From positions 2,976,001 to 3,040,000 of the forward strand of contig JAEUWY010000005.1 of the NCBI GenBank assembly GCA_022059125.1: 64,000 nucleotides of DNA. Reading direction: 5' to 3'. This document shows positions 25,756 through 35,814 of this stretch, piece after piece (position 1 is the stretch's first letter; each line of letters starts with the position of its first letter). The DNA is from Corynespora cassiicola (lineage: Eukaryota > Ascomycota > Dothideomycetes > Pleosporales > Corynesporascaceae). The position numbers and the translations under genes were made by a program. Under the pieces are notes generated by a model. It saw only the letters and a list, made by a program, of their open reading frames with translations, had not been told where the DNA came from and searched no databases.

Positions 25756-26564
25756 ATGTTCGCTCCAGCCCGCCGGCGGTGCGCCCAGGGCATTGCTGCC
25801 GCCTCGATCCAGCCCTCCGAGTCGATTCCCACCTTTCTCCTCCCCGCCTTCCGATCGACGCGCCCGAGAACGTTTGCGACGACCACACCATGCCAGTCAA
25901 AGATTGGTTCCGCTCCGCTCTCGGTGCCCCCAGGAGTCACTTTTAACATCCTGCCGCCTTCGAGTCGTGGTGCAAAAGGATCCCGATCGCAAGCGATGCC
26001 AGTAGTTCACGTGAAGGGGCCATTGGGCGAGCTCTCAATGGAAATTCCCCCTTATGTGACAATCGATCAGGACCCGTCGCTCCCTGGCCCAACTTTGACC
26101 GTGGAAAACTCTCGTGATGCAAAACAGCGAGCTATGTGGGGTATGGGTTGTATCAATCTACTCTACAGGTTGCATGCTAATTCCATGTAGGAACCACTCG
26201 GGCATATCTTCAAAACCACATTCTGGGCGTAAGCGAAGGACATTCTGCCATTTTGCGTTTTGTCGGTGTTGGTTATCGTGCCTCCGTCGAAGACTCTGCA
26301 ACCACCGTCGAAGCGGAATACCCAGGCCAAAAATATGTAAACTTGAAGGTTGGATTCTCTCACCCTGTTGAGCTTGGAATCCCAAAGGGCGTGACCGCGA
26401 GCACGCCTCAGCCCACACGATTACTGTTGGAAGGCCCGGAGAAGGAAGTCGTTATGCAATTTGCTGCCAAGATTAAGGCATGGAGGAAGCCTGAACCTTA
26501 CAAGGGCAAGGGTATCTTCGTGAACGGCGAGACGATCAAGTTGAAGAACAAGAAGATCAAGTGA
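25756..26564 (+). CDS. MRPL6: Mitochondrial large-subunit ribosomal protein uL6m (MRPL6)
   Basis: Two exons, 25756-26140 and 26191-26564, with a 50-nt intron (GTATGG...TAG, branch-like TGCTAAT); 252 residues. The N-terminus is rich in Arg/Ser/Ala and lacks acidic residues for about 20 positions, as expected for a mitochondrial targeting sequence. The body shows the uL6 pattern: a first domain with VKGPLGELSMEIPPYV, the RFVGVGYRASVE block, GFSHPVELGIPKGVTA and the C-terminal AAKIKAWRKPEPYKGKGI, which matches the conserved RxxxPEPYKGKGI signature. It should be a structural protein of the mitoribosome large subunit. Confidence 0.95.
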
Positions 26565-26841
26565 TCGAAAAGGGAATGGTCGCGGGTGCTGTACTATATG
26601 CTTGTATCATATATCTGTTGGAGATATGCCAGGTACTGGCCGAATTATAGATACCAAATTTTATTGGATCATTTGCACTATACTGCAACCGCATTGGCTA
26701 TTTACAGGTCAGTGAGCACCGAAGCCGCTAACGAGTGAAAAGAGCGAGCCAGAACATGGTCAACCACGGACATCGTTCGAATGGGACATCAGCCCATTTC
26801 CAGGCACTCATTGCCAATACGCACGATACCATTCATCAGAA

Positions 26842-27927
26842 TTACATACTTCTAGATCTTCTCCGCTCTCTTCCCCACTTTACATCCCTCCAACACCTGC
26901 TCGACATCTGCCTCTCACCCCCGGCCCACTCTATCATCGCTCTCATCGTCCTCGGACACCAACTCACCAACTCCACCTCCCCCTCACCCCCCTCCTTCAA
27001 AACATTCACATTCCTCTTCCCCAAACCACTCATCTCAGCCGCAAACCTCCACTCCCCCCCTCTCTCCCTCAAATCCCTCACCACCCTCTCCACCACCCCA
27101 TCCACCAACCCAGCATTCAGCCAATGCGCATACACACACCCCGCGCTCGCGACCGCAATCTTGAACCCAAACTTCGCAATCTCGAGCCCGAGGTAGAGCG
27201 CCAGCTCGAGGGCGCCCGCCTGTGCGGACCCGCGGATGCGGTCCACGGCGTGGACCAGCGGCTTGAACTGCGCGTGGATGCGGTTTGCGAAGAGGGTGCT
27301 GGTCTGGTGGGGGCGCGGGGCGCCGCGCGCCGTGTAGCAGCTGGCGAAGATGTTGTGGAGGCGGATTTCGATTTGGCGCGCGAGTGAGGGTAGGGAGATG
27401 TTGTGGTAGGTGACCATGGAGGTGAGAATTTGTTCGGGGGCGTCTGGGGGCGGGTTAGCTGAGGATATAGTGGATAGGAGCGAAAGGGACGTACCGAGCG
27501 TACGGCCGGTTTTGTCGATGATTTGGTGGAGGCGCTTTATTTCGAGTTCTTGGTTGAGGAACATTTGCATGGTGCGTTTTGCGAGGGTGAGTTCGCAGGG
27601 GGAGAGGGGAGTTTGGGGTTCGGGTGTGGGGATGGAGGAATAGCTTGTTTCGCTGGAGCAGCTACTTGATTCTGAGACTGTGGAGGCGGAGGATGTGGAT
27701 GATGAACGAGAAGTGAGGGAAGGGCGAGAGGAGACATCATGGTAAGCTTCTTGCTGTGGTCTTTCCACAATCGTATATAGGCGGGTTGAAATTTTAAGTG
27801 CCATTGTGCTGGTAAGTCTCTTGATCAAAAATGTTAAAGGACTATAAGACTGCTGGCTGTGTTGGTTGTGGAAGCACCACTTCAGGATGTTTTTGTATAT
27901 CATGGTCCCGAGATCTAGGTCCACCAT
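26842..27927 (-). CDS. Uncharacterised protein with probable in-frame intron
   Basis: I do not recognise this protein. The open frame starts at ATG 27927 (361 codons), but the ATG at 27804 (MALKISTRLYTIVERP) begins the more protein-like part and is the likelier start. A canonical GTACGT...CAG intron of exactly 51 nt lies at 27444-27494; splicing gives LDAPEQIL and shortens the 27804-start product from 320 to 303 residues, while retention keeps the frame. The N-terminal third is Ser/Thr-rich; the remainder is mostly helical, with an Ala/Leu-rich segment around ALELALYLGLEIAKFGFKIAVASAG and no catalytic motif. The Ser-rich N-terminus and amphipathic helices resemble many fungal nuclear regulators without DNA-binding domains, but no function is claimed. 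It is convergent with MRPL6 (277-base gap). Confidence 0.65.
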   Translation of the reverse strand: MVDLDLGTMIYKNILKWCFHNQHSQQSYSPLTFLIKRLTSTMALKISTRLYTIVERPQQEAYHDVSSRPSLTSRSSSTSSASTVSESSSCSSETSYSSIPTPEPQTPLSPCELTLAKRTMQMFLNQELEIKRLHQIIDKTGRTLGTSLSLLSTISSANPPPDAPEQILTSMVTYHNISLPSLARQIEIRLHNIFASCYTARGAPRPHQTSTLFANRIHAQFKPLVHAVDRIRGSAQAGALELALYLGLEIAKFGFKIAVASAGCVYAHWLNAGLVDGVVERVVRDLRERGGEWRFAAEMSGLGKRNVNVLKEGGEGEVELVSWCPRTMRAMIEWAGGERQMSSRCWRDVKWGRERRRSRSM

Positions 27928-28880
27928 CGCTCGATCCCAGGGCTCTCACATGTCGGTATCCACACATTCCACACTTCATGCACGAAGAATGGTAGCTTCG
28001 ATCTTGACACCATCGATCGATGTATAGTCCAGAATGGACGTTACCCGCCAGTTAGAAACGGGGAAGCTCTGCTGTGGGTATTCGTACATCCTTGATTTGG
28101 CAGTAATGATCGTCTGCTGCCTACCAAGGTGAATCAGGGTACCTTCTAATTCCATTGCATTTATAGGTATGATTTTCTTTGATTGATTGGATGGGCTGGG
28201 TAGGTGGAGGGTTGGAAAAAACTATAGAGTAAGATGGCAATATTTTTTATTGTTAGTTAATGGAACAAATAGTGACGATGAAATAAAGAGCGCATCTGAC
28301 AACCGGTCCTGTAGTCCCTATATCAATCGCATAAATGTTTGTTTATTAACCTATCAATTGATTGTATTGTTGTAAAGAATGTGCGTTCTGAGAATTGTGT
28401 TCTGCACGAGCGTGGCGGAACAGCATCTCCTTACTGAGGTTTTCACTAAACTTACTTCATATGCCATGTTTCTAAAGAGTTCTAACCTATATTGAAAGTT
28501 CAATATGCCAATAAAGTTCCTTGGGAGATCATTATTTATTAATCATCGTGTAAACAACGCGGGGCCAGAGGTTCGGGTTAAGGTTAGGGTTAGGGTTAGG
28601 GTCAGCCATACAAATAATAACCAAAGGTTCCGGTTACATTAAAAGAAACTAGCTATTTTTCAAGCCGCTTAAATGGTCATGAATTTCTTCTCGCACCCCG
28701 ATTCCTAGCCCCTTCCCCCTATTCCACCCACAAACATCCTTCCACCATCCCCCCCACCACGGCTCAACAAAACCCAACACAAAGCTCAACACGTTTAATA
28801 CGATCGCAATTATCTAGTACTATCCTATCAAGGGAAGAAGTACGCCACAACTACACGTGTAATACATCGTCCGGCCAGCC
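27928..28880. other. Intergenic with interstitial telomere-like tract
   Basis: About 950 bases between the divergent starts of two unrecognised genes. It is AT-rich in the middle (about 28150-28560) and contains a short TTAGGG array at 28575-28602, described separately. No RNA gene or transposon end was recognised. Confidence 0.5.
28575..28602 (+). repeat. Short interstitial telomeric repeat (TTAGGG)
   Basis: Positions 28575-28602 read GGGTTAA, then GG, then three consecutive TTAGGG units and a final T. TTAGGG is the telomere repeat of most filamentous ascomycetes. Such short internal tracts can mark telomerase-assisted repair of breaks, ancient fusions, or binding sites for Tbf1/Taz1-like factors. 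No subtelomeric genes surround it, so the location is chromosome-internal as far as the window shows. Confidence 0.85.
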
Positions 28881-29387
28881 ATGTCATCGAGCAAACGCCG
28901 CCTCGATTCATCCCTCGATTCATCCCCCGATTCCTCTAAACGTGTCAGAATCGATCCCATTCACCTACATGAAATCAACGATGCCATCAACAACTCCAAC
29001 GCCGAGACTTTCAGAAAGCTTATTCCGACCTTGATGAAGATTGAAAAGCAAGGCCAGCTAGAAGTTACATTCACAAGACACCACGAAGAACTTAAGCGCG
29101 TTGGGAAAGAAAGTAGTGAGAAAACCAAGCAGATGAAAGCCCTACAAGAAGAGATCAGCCAATTGAACGAGAAATTATGGAAGAGCAACAAGAAGATCGG
29201 AGAAATGCAGAAGGAAATGAAGGAAACATCGTCTGCTATGACCACATTGGGTTCTTGTGTGCAAACATTGAGCAAGAATCGTTTGGCAGAGAAAATAACG
29301 GGCAAGTCTCTCAACCAGCTGCATCAAGAAGATTGCAATTGGCGTATTTTCAAAAGTGCTGATTGTCAGGTTGTCGAAGTAGACTGA
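28881..29387 (+). CDS. Small predicted coiled-coil protein, unrecognised
   Basis: Single exon, 168 residues, ATG at 28881. No family is recognised. The first 25 residues carry three tandem copies of a four-residue unit (LDSS, LDSS, PDSS), mirrored in the DNA by a 12-nt repeat (CTCGATTCATCC-like). A basic patch (SKRVR) follows and could be a nuclear localisation signal. Residues about 40-135 are highly charged and heptad-like, consistent with a coiled coil, and the C-terminus has CNWRIFKSADCQV. Protein-like composition supports a real gene, but there is no homology evidence. It sits alone in an AT-richer 3-kb interval between a telomere-like tract and the antiporter gene, so it might be lineage-specific. 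Confidence 0.5.
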   Translation: MSSSKRRLDSSLDSSPDSSKRVRIDPIHLHEINDAINNSNAETFRKLIPTLMKIEKQGQLEVTFTRHHEELKRVGKESSEKTKQMKALQEEISQLNEKLWKSNKKIGEMQKEMKETSSAMTTLGSCVQTLSKNRLAEKITGKSLNQLHQEDCNWRIFKSADCQVVEVD

Positions 29388-30354
29388 AGATTTTGAGATC
29401 AGAGCCTATCAAATGATATATCTGGTTGATATTCTGGTTTTTGTACGCTGAAGGACTGTCACAACCTGACCTGAGCTTGGAGATGGGACGCGAGCTTCAA
29501 CTATTGTATCTAGAAAGGGTTTATTCTGTCCATCAGAGATATACAATGCAATCTTCACTGACTTATGAAAATGTTTTCAAAGTGAAGTGGAGCCTATTAC
29601 AGCCAAGGTCCTAGTCAGGTTCGTCCATCGCTGTCCAACCGCGTCCGCGTCTGATTATGTTCTTCCCACGAGGCACTCTCGCCTTCGATCTTCATTCCTG
29701 CCGTGATATATAGTAGACATGTATCATGTAGAAGAACATCGATACCCAGCCAAACTACTGTTCGTCATAACGTGACCATGCCTGAACCTAGCGCACCTGG
29801 TATGATAGTATTCTCTTTGTGATAAAAGCGCATTCATATGTAACAATACGGATTAAACGTGTCGCCTAGAATCAAATCTCACTGTGCAAGTAGAGGTTAG
29901 GTTCGTGCCCATCCAAGCGAGGCAATAGGTCTATTTTGTCTGTTTTGTGATTCGAATGCTATTCCAAAGCCACTCTAGTGTTTATTACAGATGAAAAATG
30001 GTTTCCTACAGATGAAAAACGAGAGATTGACCAAGAACACATCATATCGCCTGTGGAGCTGAAAAGAAACACGGAAACCACTGTAACGCGACAAGACCTC
30101 TGGTTTCGTAGCACATGTCAACATCAATAGCACCATCTAAACCACACGTGCACCCGCACAGCTTTTTTGCACAAAACTTCGTCTATCACAAGACTTCTAG
30201 GACCGAGAACCCCATTCTCCAAGCTACGATCGACCCCCTACCCCCAACAATGCCTCTCAAGACCGACCAAGCAAAGCACCATCTTCAACTCCTCCTAACC
30301 CTAACGATCTAATCTTTCTATTTCTACTTGACCAGCTCCATACCCTATCCTCAC
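29388..30354. other. Intergenic between the coiled-coil gene and the antiporter gene
   Basis: About 970 bases containing the 3' flanks of two convergent genes. A short AACCCTAAC match (about 30298-30306) looks like one and a half telomere units in the opposite orientation to the tract at 28575, but is too short to call. The end nearest 30354 is pyrimidine-rich and continues into the antiporter coding end. Nothing else was recognised. Confidence 0.45.
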
Positions 30355-31821
30355 CTACGTCCTCCCATGAATATACCCTCTAAATTCCTCCTCCTCCTCT
30401 TCCTCCCCCCTCCCCTCTCTCCCCTCCTCATCCTCCCGATCAAAAACCAACCCCTCCAACCCCTCCCTCTCCCCCCCGATAAGCGGCGCCCTCTCTCCCT
30501 TATCCCTCGCAAAATGGCCCCCTATAGAAATCGCCAGCGTACTCAGCCCATGCACCACCGTACTCCCGAGCACCACAAAGCAAATCAGTGGCCATACCAA
30601 CACGACCGTTCTCTGCACCTCGGGTGGCAGATCGGTGGGTGGGTGCGGAAGCGGCAAAGACGTGTCCGTCTCTAGCTGCGCCCTGGCCTCCATGGCCAAG
30701 AACAGGGCGCCGACGCCCATGGGGCCAAAGTGCCCGCAGAACAGCGCTTCGGTGGCTGTCTTGACGTGGGGCAGGAATCCGAGGCTGTACGCCGCGAAGA
30801 CGGCGGGGATACGCCGCAGCAGCAAGACGAGGGCTAGGAAGGTGAGTAGACGGAGGGGCGTGATTGTGTCGAGAGCGTTGAAGGAGCGCCAGGGCACCAT
30901 TGCGCCGAAGAAGACGAACATTGTGCTGTTGAGGAGTAGGTCGATGATGACGGGGAGCTGGGTGTCAGCCGTGGGCATGTTGCCGTTGTGGCTGAAGCCC
31001 AGGCCTGCGCAGAAGGCTACCAAAAAGTCGTCGACGCCGAGCATCGAGGCGACACCGATGCTGAAGATGGCGAGGAGGAAGTAGAAGGCAAGGTACGAGG
31101 CGCGGCCCATCATCTCGCGCGCGTGTGAGAAGCGGTATATGCGGTTGAAGGCGTGGCCGATGAGGAGGCCGAGGAGCGTGCCGAAGACGCATTGGTACAG
31201 GATTGTGGTTAGGAACCACTTCTTTAGCACGCCGCCGGCCGTGTGCCGTGTGAGGATGCTGAGGCCAAAGTACAAGAAGGGGAATGAAACGCCGTCGTTG
31301 CAGCCGCTCTCTGCCGAGAGCAGGTCGCGGATGCGCTTTGGCACGCGGGTGCTGAACTGCGAGTTGGAGAGGACGGATGCGGCGAGGACGGGGTCCGTAG
31401 GCGTCAGGCAGGCCGAGATGATGAGTGCGGTGGCCAGGTCCGTGGAGAAGATTGCCATGATGAAGGCCGCGCAGATGAGCCAGCCGATGGTCATGATGGG
31501 GCCTAGGAAGACGGCAATGTCCTTCCATTTGTATTTGAAGTAGCGCTCAGGGAGCTCGAGGCCGACGGCGAAGCATTGCACGCCTACTATGATGCGTGTG
31601 AATTCCTGGATGACATCGTCTGAGAAGCCCCATTTGTAGGGAGTCAACAGGCCTAATCCGCGCGGTCCAACGATAATGCCGAAAATGGTTGCCAGAGGCG
31701 GCTCTGAGAGATGTAGGCGATTCCGGATCAGGATGGAGAAGAGGGCATAGAGGATGAGGAATGATGTCAGCACGAGGTAGACAACATGGGGAGGCGTGGG
31801 CTCCAGCTGTGACCAGGCCAT
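30355..31821 (-). CDS. NHA1: Plasma-membrane Na+/H+ antiporter (CPA1, Sod2/Nha1 type)
   Basis: Single exon, 488 residues, ATG at 31821. Fungal antiporters of this group export Na+, Li+ and often K+ in exchange for H+, setting salt tolerance and cytosolic pH. About twelve hydrophobic segments are visible. The ion-binding signatures are CLTPTDPVLAASVLSNSQF with Thr142-Asp143-Pro144 and AESGCNDGVSFPF with Asn175-Asp176, both hallmarks of fungal Nha1/Sod2. The N-terminal half (HLSEPPLATIFGIIVGPRGLG) is also typical. The cytosolic tail is short (about 60 residues) and very acidic, closer to fission yeast Sod2 than to the very long tail of S. cerevisiae Nha1. No intron is needed to keep the family pattern. 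Confidence 0.92.
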   Translation of the reverse strand: MAWSQLEPTPPHVVYLVLTSFLILYALFSILIRNRLHLSEPPLATIFGIIVGPRGLGLLTPYKWGFSDDVIQEFTRIIVGVQCFAVGLELPERYFKYKWKDIAVFLGPIMTIGWLICAAFIMAIFSTDLATALIISACLTPTDPVLAASVLSNSQFSTRVPKRIRDLLSAESGCNDGVSFPFLYFGLSILTRHTAGGVLKKWFLTTILYQCVFGTLLGLLIGHAFNRIYRFSHAREMMGRASYLAFYFLLAIFSIGVASMLGVDDFLVAFCAGLGFSHNGNMPTADTQLPVIIDLLLNSTMFVFFGAMVPWRSFNALDTITPLRLLTFLALVLLLRRIPAVFAAYSLGFLPHVKTATEALFCGHFGPMGVGALFLAMEARAQLETDTSLPLPHPPTDLPPEVQRTVVLVWPLICFVVLGSTVVHGLSTLAISIGGHFARDKGERAPLIGGEREGLEGLVFDREDEEGREGRGEEEEEEEFRGYIHGRT

Positions 31822-32450
31822 GGTTCGTGAAGAGCTGTCAGGTCAGAAGGAACATGATTAACGTAGGAACGGAGATATAAAGTACATGCAGATGGTGCAT
31901 GACTCTGCAAACCAAAAATTCGGACAAGCTCAAAAGAAAGCCATGGTGGAAGTGACGATCTGTCGATCAATGACGAAGGCCCCGGTGGTGGAGAAAAGGC
32001 GCGAATAGATTAAATGGCGCTAGACTAGGTTAAGCGTGTTCTTTCCAAGGTGGAAATGCCGCCAGCAGGGCCTGCGGAATTCATGCATGTGTGATTGGGC
32101 AGGCAGCGTGGGAGTTTGCGATATCGAGCCGGAGTCAAGGTGCATGCATCACAGTTAGCAGACTTTGCAGGGTGCGCTCTGGCATTCTTGACCAAACCTT
32201 GCTGTGGACCTCATCATCGCCAGCATCACGAGCAAGGCACGTGACGGCGTGGAGAAAAATCGATTCGACTCAGTGGCACGCTATGCAGACCCTCCTCTTT
32301 GCTAAGGATATATACATTCCGGAACGCCATTCCCGCTTCAATGCAAGACAATTTCTTCGCCGGCCGACGTGGCTAGCACAATTAGAATACACGCAAGATT
32401 ACAACCCAAAACTGGCGAGGACCATAAGTCGAAATGGGAGGGCGACGGGT
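31822..32450. other. Intergenic: antiporter promoter and ORM 3' flank
   Basis: About 630 bases between two minus-strand genes. It contains the antiporter upstream region (next to 31821) and the ORM 3' end (next to 32450). The 175-codon plus-strand frame beginning here runs antisense into ORM and is not protein-like. No repeat or RNA gene was recognised. Confidence 0.5.
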
Positions 32451-33165
32451 TCATATGTCGTCGGGCGGCGGGGTGAACAGTCCAATGCGTATCCTGTGGG
32501 CCTGGGGGGGAAAGTCAGGTCAGCAGAAGCGGCAGGGGCGGACCGGAGGGGTAGACGTACCGCGGGCAACTTGGGGATGATGACAGCGATGGTGGCCAGC
32601 GTGTTGATGACGAAATAGGTCAAATCATAGTGTGTGTAGTGCGTGCTGACCAAGAACAAGGCGATGGGGACGAAGAGCAGAAACTTTTTGGCGGGGGTGT
32701 ACTGGTCTCCGTTGTCGATTTGCTCCCACATGTTGAGGTTGTCATAGGCACCCGAGTTGAAGTCGAAGGGGACACCTCGCACGTGGTGGAACATGATGTA
32801 CGAGCCCACCATGTAGGAGATGTTGGTCAGGGTCCATGATGTTTCCTGCGAGACGCCCGGCATGATGTCGAAGAGAATCTTTCCCGCGACGATGAGGACA
32901 AAGTGGATCGCCCATGCGCCTAGGGGGGGAGAAATGGTCAGCCGAAGCTCCTAGTACACGCATCAAGCTCTACTGGAGCTCTGGATAATATCCGCGGGCG
33001 ATTCGAGTCTAGGGGGAAAAACCACTCACCCTTTGCGTTCACCCAATTCGCGTTCAAGTTGGGCAGGGCGGACTGGTCGGCGAGCTGCTCGAGCGACTCG
33101 GGGGGTTCGGTGTACACAAGACTACTGGAGCGCCTCCTCCGTGCCTCCTTCGCATCGAAAGGCAT
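32451..33165 (-). CDS. ORM1: Orm1/ORMDL regulator of serine palmitoyltransferase
   Basis: Three exons, 33165-33030, 32919-32561 and 32501-32451, with introns of 110 and 59 nt; 181 residues. Orm proteins are ER membrane proteins that bind and inhibit serine palmitoyltransferase, setting sphingolipid synthesis. The conserved body is clear: LPNLNANWVNAKGAWAIHF, the SYIMFHHVRGVPFDF block, the GDQYTPAKKFLLFVPI segment and a C-terminal IIPKLPAAHRIRIGLF. Hydrophobic stretches fit the expected membrane segments. The N-terminus has RRRR followed by three serines (S13-S15); in S. cerevisiae a comparable serine triad behind basic residues is the Ypk1 phosphorylation site that relieves inhibition, so the same control is likely here. 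It is divergent with IEC3. Confidence 0.95.
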
Positions 33166-33914
33166 GTTGCCGGGCTGGGAGCTCAGATGGCGGGGTCGGG
33201 GGTCACCAGCAAAGCTGAGACGGGACGTGCGGTTGAGGAGTATTGGGGACAGTTTGGCGGTATTGGCCTTCGTCTGGGGGCGACCCGAGGGTGGTTTTGG
33301 GGGGTGGAAGGTGGAGCGCGGAGCCCGGAACAATGCGCCAGTAGCTTCTGAGCAGGTGAGTCTGGAGCGGCCGGGGGAATCAGCGAGATCCGGCGGGCGC
33401 AGGGCGGCGAGGGCGGGCGGGCAGCGGGCGAGGGTCTTACAGTTACTGCGTACGCAACACCTTTCCGGCCAGTCCGAGCTTCGGGGGGGGGCGGAGGAGC
33501 GAATGGCGGAGGGCAGCACTGGGGGCAGACGATGGTGGTGACGGCGAATGGCGGTGGTGGAGGCTTTGGGGGCTTGGGCCAGCGACGAGATCCCCCTGAG
33601 GCAGTCTGGAGCTGGAGCAGGCGAGCAGGTGACTCTCGAGAGGAACATCACAAGTCGCGCCTTTGCGGAATTCGTGCCTGGACGTGCCCAGCCCGGCCCG
33701 TGCCCTGCCCTGCCCTGCCTGCCCTGCCTGCCCTGCCTGCCCTGCCTGCCCTGCCTGCCCTGCCTGCCCCCGGCTGCGGCAACCACCGCTCGCTCAACCA
33801 GCCCTCAACCAACCCTCGCCCAACTCCACCCTCGCCGCCCGTCGCCCGTCGCCCTCACCACCGCCGCCATCACACCGTCTGCGATCCCGCCTCTGAGCCC
33901 GCCCGCCCGCCACC
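33166..33914. promoter_or_regulatory. Bidirectional promoter region ORM/IEC3
   Basis: The 749 bases between divergent starts carry both promoters. The DNA is very GC-rich, with G-runs near 33480 and a 9-bp minisatellite at 33712-33765. Long open frames on both strands arise from this composition and from the repeat and are not called. Confidence 0.55.
33712..33765 (+). repeat. 9-bp minisatellite, six perfect copies of GCCCTGCCT
   Basis: Six uninterrupted copies of GCCCTGCCT occupy 33712-33765, preceded by degenerate copies from about 33702. The array is 150 bases upstream of the IEC3 ATG, so it is in its promoter or 5' leader. Perfect copies suggest recent expansion and likely length variation among strains. 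Confidence 0.9.
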
Positions 33915-35076
33915 ATGGTCTCCGAGGCGCCGCAGCCGTCGTCCCACGACGCCCCGGCCCACGATGCCTCCGCACCCCCAGACGCGCACAAGGCGCCCGC
34001 CGTCAAGCGCTCCTGGAGGCGCAAGTATCGCAAGATGCGCCACAAGTTCGAGGAGACGATGAACACCAGCAATTCGCTCATCACCGACGAGTTCCGCGCC
34101 ATGGCTCTCGCCCGCCGCCTGCAGGAGCAGAACGAGTGGGTGCTCCCCCGGCCGCCGCGCCCTCTCCTCTCCTCTCCTCTCCATGCTAACTCGACCCAGC
34201 CAGATCCTCGAGCTGCTGCTGGACCTCAACGAGACTGCGCGTCTGCCCTCGCATCTACGCTTCGATCTGCGCGAACTCAGCGAGATTGACTCGGCCGTGC
34301 CCGCCCTCGAGGTCGACCCCGACCCAGAAGCCGTCCACCAAGAGCTCCAGAAGCTCCGGACAGACCTCGCCAATGGCGCCATCACGCCCGAGGACTACGC
34401 GCACAAGGCAGACCAACTGCACACATCGCGTCCCATAGTGACCAACCACACCCTCGCAAGCCTCGAGTCCAAGGTACCCCATACGACCGAAGCGCCAGTT
34501 CCACCCATAGACGGCATCGATCTGAGCGAACATGCCCCAGGCTACATGTCCCCAACCCACGAGGAGGAATACCTACTTGCTACCGACGTCGCTCTTGCCG
34601 ACGTACCATACGACCTCAACAGTACCGAAATCCGCCCATTGCGCCTCACCTCAACACAGGCCCTGCCGAGCGACAAGGAGCTCACCCTGCGCAACCCCGA
34701 CAGCGTTTACAATTGGCTTCGCAAACACCAGCCCCAAGTTTTCTTGCAGGACAAGGATCCACAACATCCCGAGAACCTGTCTGAAAAGTCAAATGCCCGG
34801 GCGAACAATGCTGGCGGACGCGGAGGCAAGCGGCAATCCAACATTGCGGGAACCCCCGGCCCCAAGACGGATCACGAGGCAGACGAAGATGGCTTCATCC
34901 CAGAGACTGGAACTGGCAATGCAAAGGGCAGACGAGGCAAGGGCGGAGGCGAGGACGATTCCGCATACAGGCCCAAAGGTGGGAGCAGCCGACCGTCAAA
35001 GCGGAAGAGGGAAGACGGCGATACGCCAGCCAAAGGCAGAAAAAAGAATAGAGCGAGCACCGGCGTGGGTAGCTGA
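33915..35076 (+). CDS. IEC3: Iec3, subunit of the Ino80 chromatin-remodelling complex
   Basis: Two exons, 33915-34135 and 34200-35076, with a 64-nt intron (GTGGGT...CAG, CTAAC branch site); 365 residues. Iec3 is a fungal-specific subunit of the INO80 nucleosome remodeller. The conserved N-terminal helix KRSWRRKYRKMRHKFEE is followed by a helix rich in charged residues (about 50-75) that joins across the splice to DQILELLLDLNE, the signature of the IEC3 domain. The middle part is moderately conserved in character (SVYNWLRKHQPQVF). The C-terminal 100 residues are Gly/Lys/Arg-rich and low-complexity with KRKRED, a likely nuclear localisation signal. The unusual GTGGGT donor is chosen because it alone keeps the ENDQ/QNDQ family pattern. 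Confidence 0.88.
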
Positions 35077-35814
35077 TGAAGCAGCGAGTCGAACACAGCT
35101 TCCAGCTTAAACCCAGCCCTGCAGCTTCCTCATTGACAACGGGCTACGAGATACCTGTCGCCAAGGCAAAGCGCTTTCCTCCAAGAGCACAGCTTTGGGA
35201 CCTGGATATTCCGCCCCATCACTCCTTGCATTTCCTAACAACTTCCACCCCCCCAATCCCCACGCCCGTCGGTTCTCGCACGGCTCGAGAACCTCAAAAT
35301 GAGACGAATACCGACACACTCTTGTACGCTTCTATACATGGTCCTTTGTACTTTTACCACATGCATTTGGGAGGATGGATGAACAGGACAGACGCACGGA
35401 CGGACGGATTGGCGCACCACGGGTTAGATACCCTTTGGATGAAAGAGATTGAGATTGAATTTTATACTCCCGCTCGCTCACTCGCTATTGCGCGTAGCGG
35501 GAACTCCTTTCATGTGCCTCTTTTTGCGTTGAACCTAGGTGATGCTGTGATGCGTGTGCGACTTGTAATGCTCTATTCGTATTTCAATTCCTATTCCTAC
35601 ATGTACACACTTTGTGCTGCGCCGCTGCACTGCACTGCGATACAAAAGCTTGCAGAGCAGGCAGAAGCGGACCGGATATGAATGATGATGACGACGACGA
35701 CGACGATGATGATACAACACATGATACAAAGCTACACCGGCCCCCCTTACCCAACTTTTACCTACACACGCAGTCATGCAACCCAACTGTCCCATCACGC
35801 ACTGCCAGGCTGGT
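35077..35814. other. Intergenic between convergent IEC3 and mS35 genes
   Basis: About 740 bases holding two 3' ends. It contains a GAT/GAC trinucleotide run at 35684-35713. Overlapping frames of 179-201 codons on both strands have no recognisable domain. Nothing else was seen. Confidence 0.5.
35684..35713 (+). repeat. GAT/GAC trinucleotide repeat
   Basis: Ten consecutive GAY triplets (GAT and GAC blocks) occupy 35684-35713 in the intergenic space between convergent genes. It is a simple microsatellite; no function is implied. Confidence 0.85.

Noticed and set aside
30298..30306. AACCCTAAC as an inverted partner of the TTAGGG tract
   Set aside because: Only one and a half units; too short to separate from chance.
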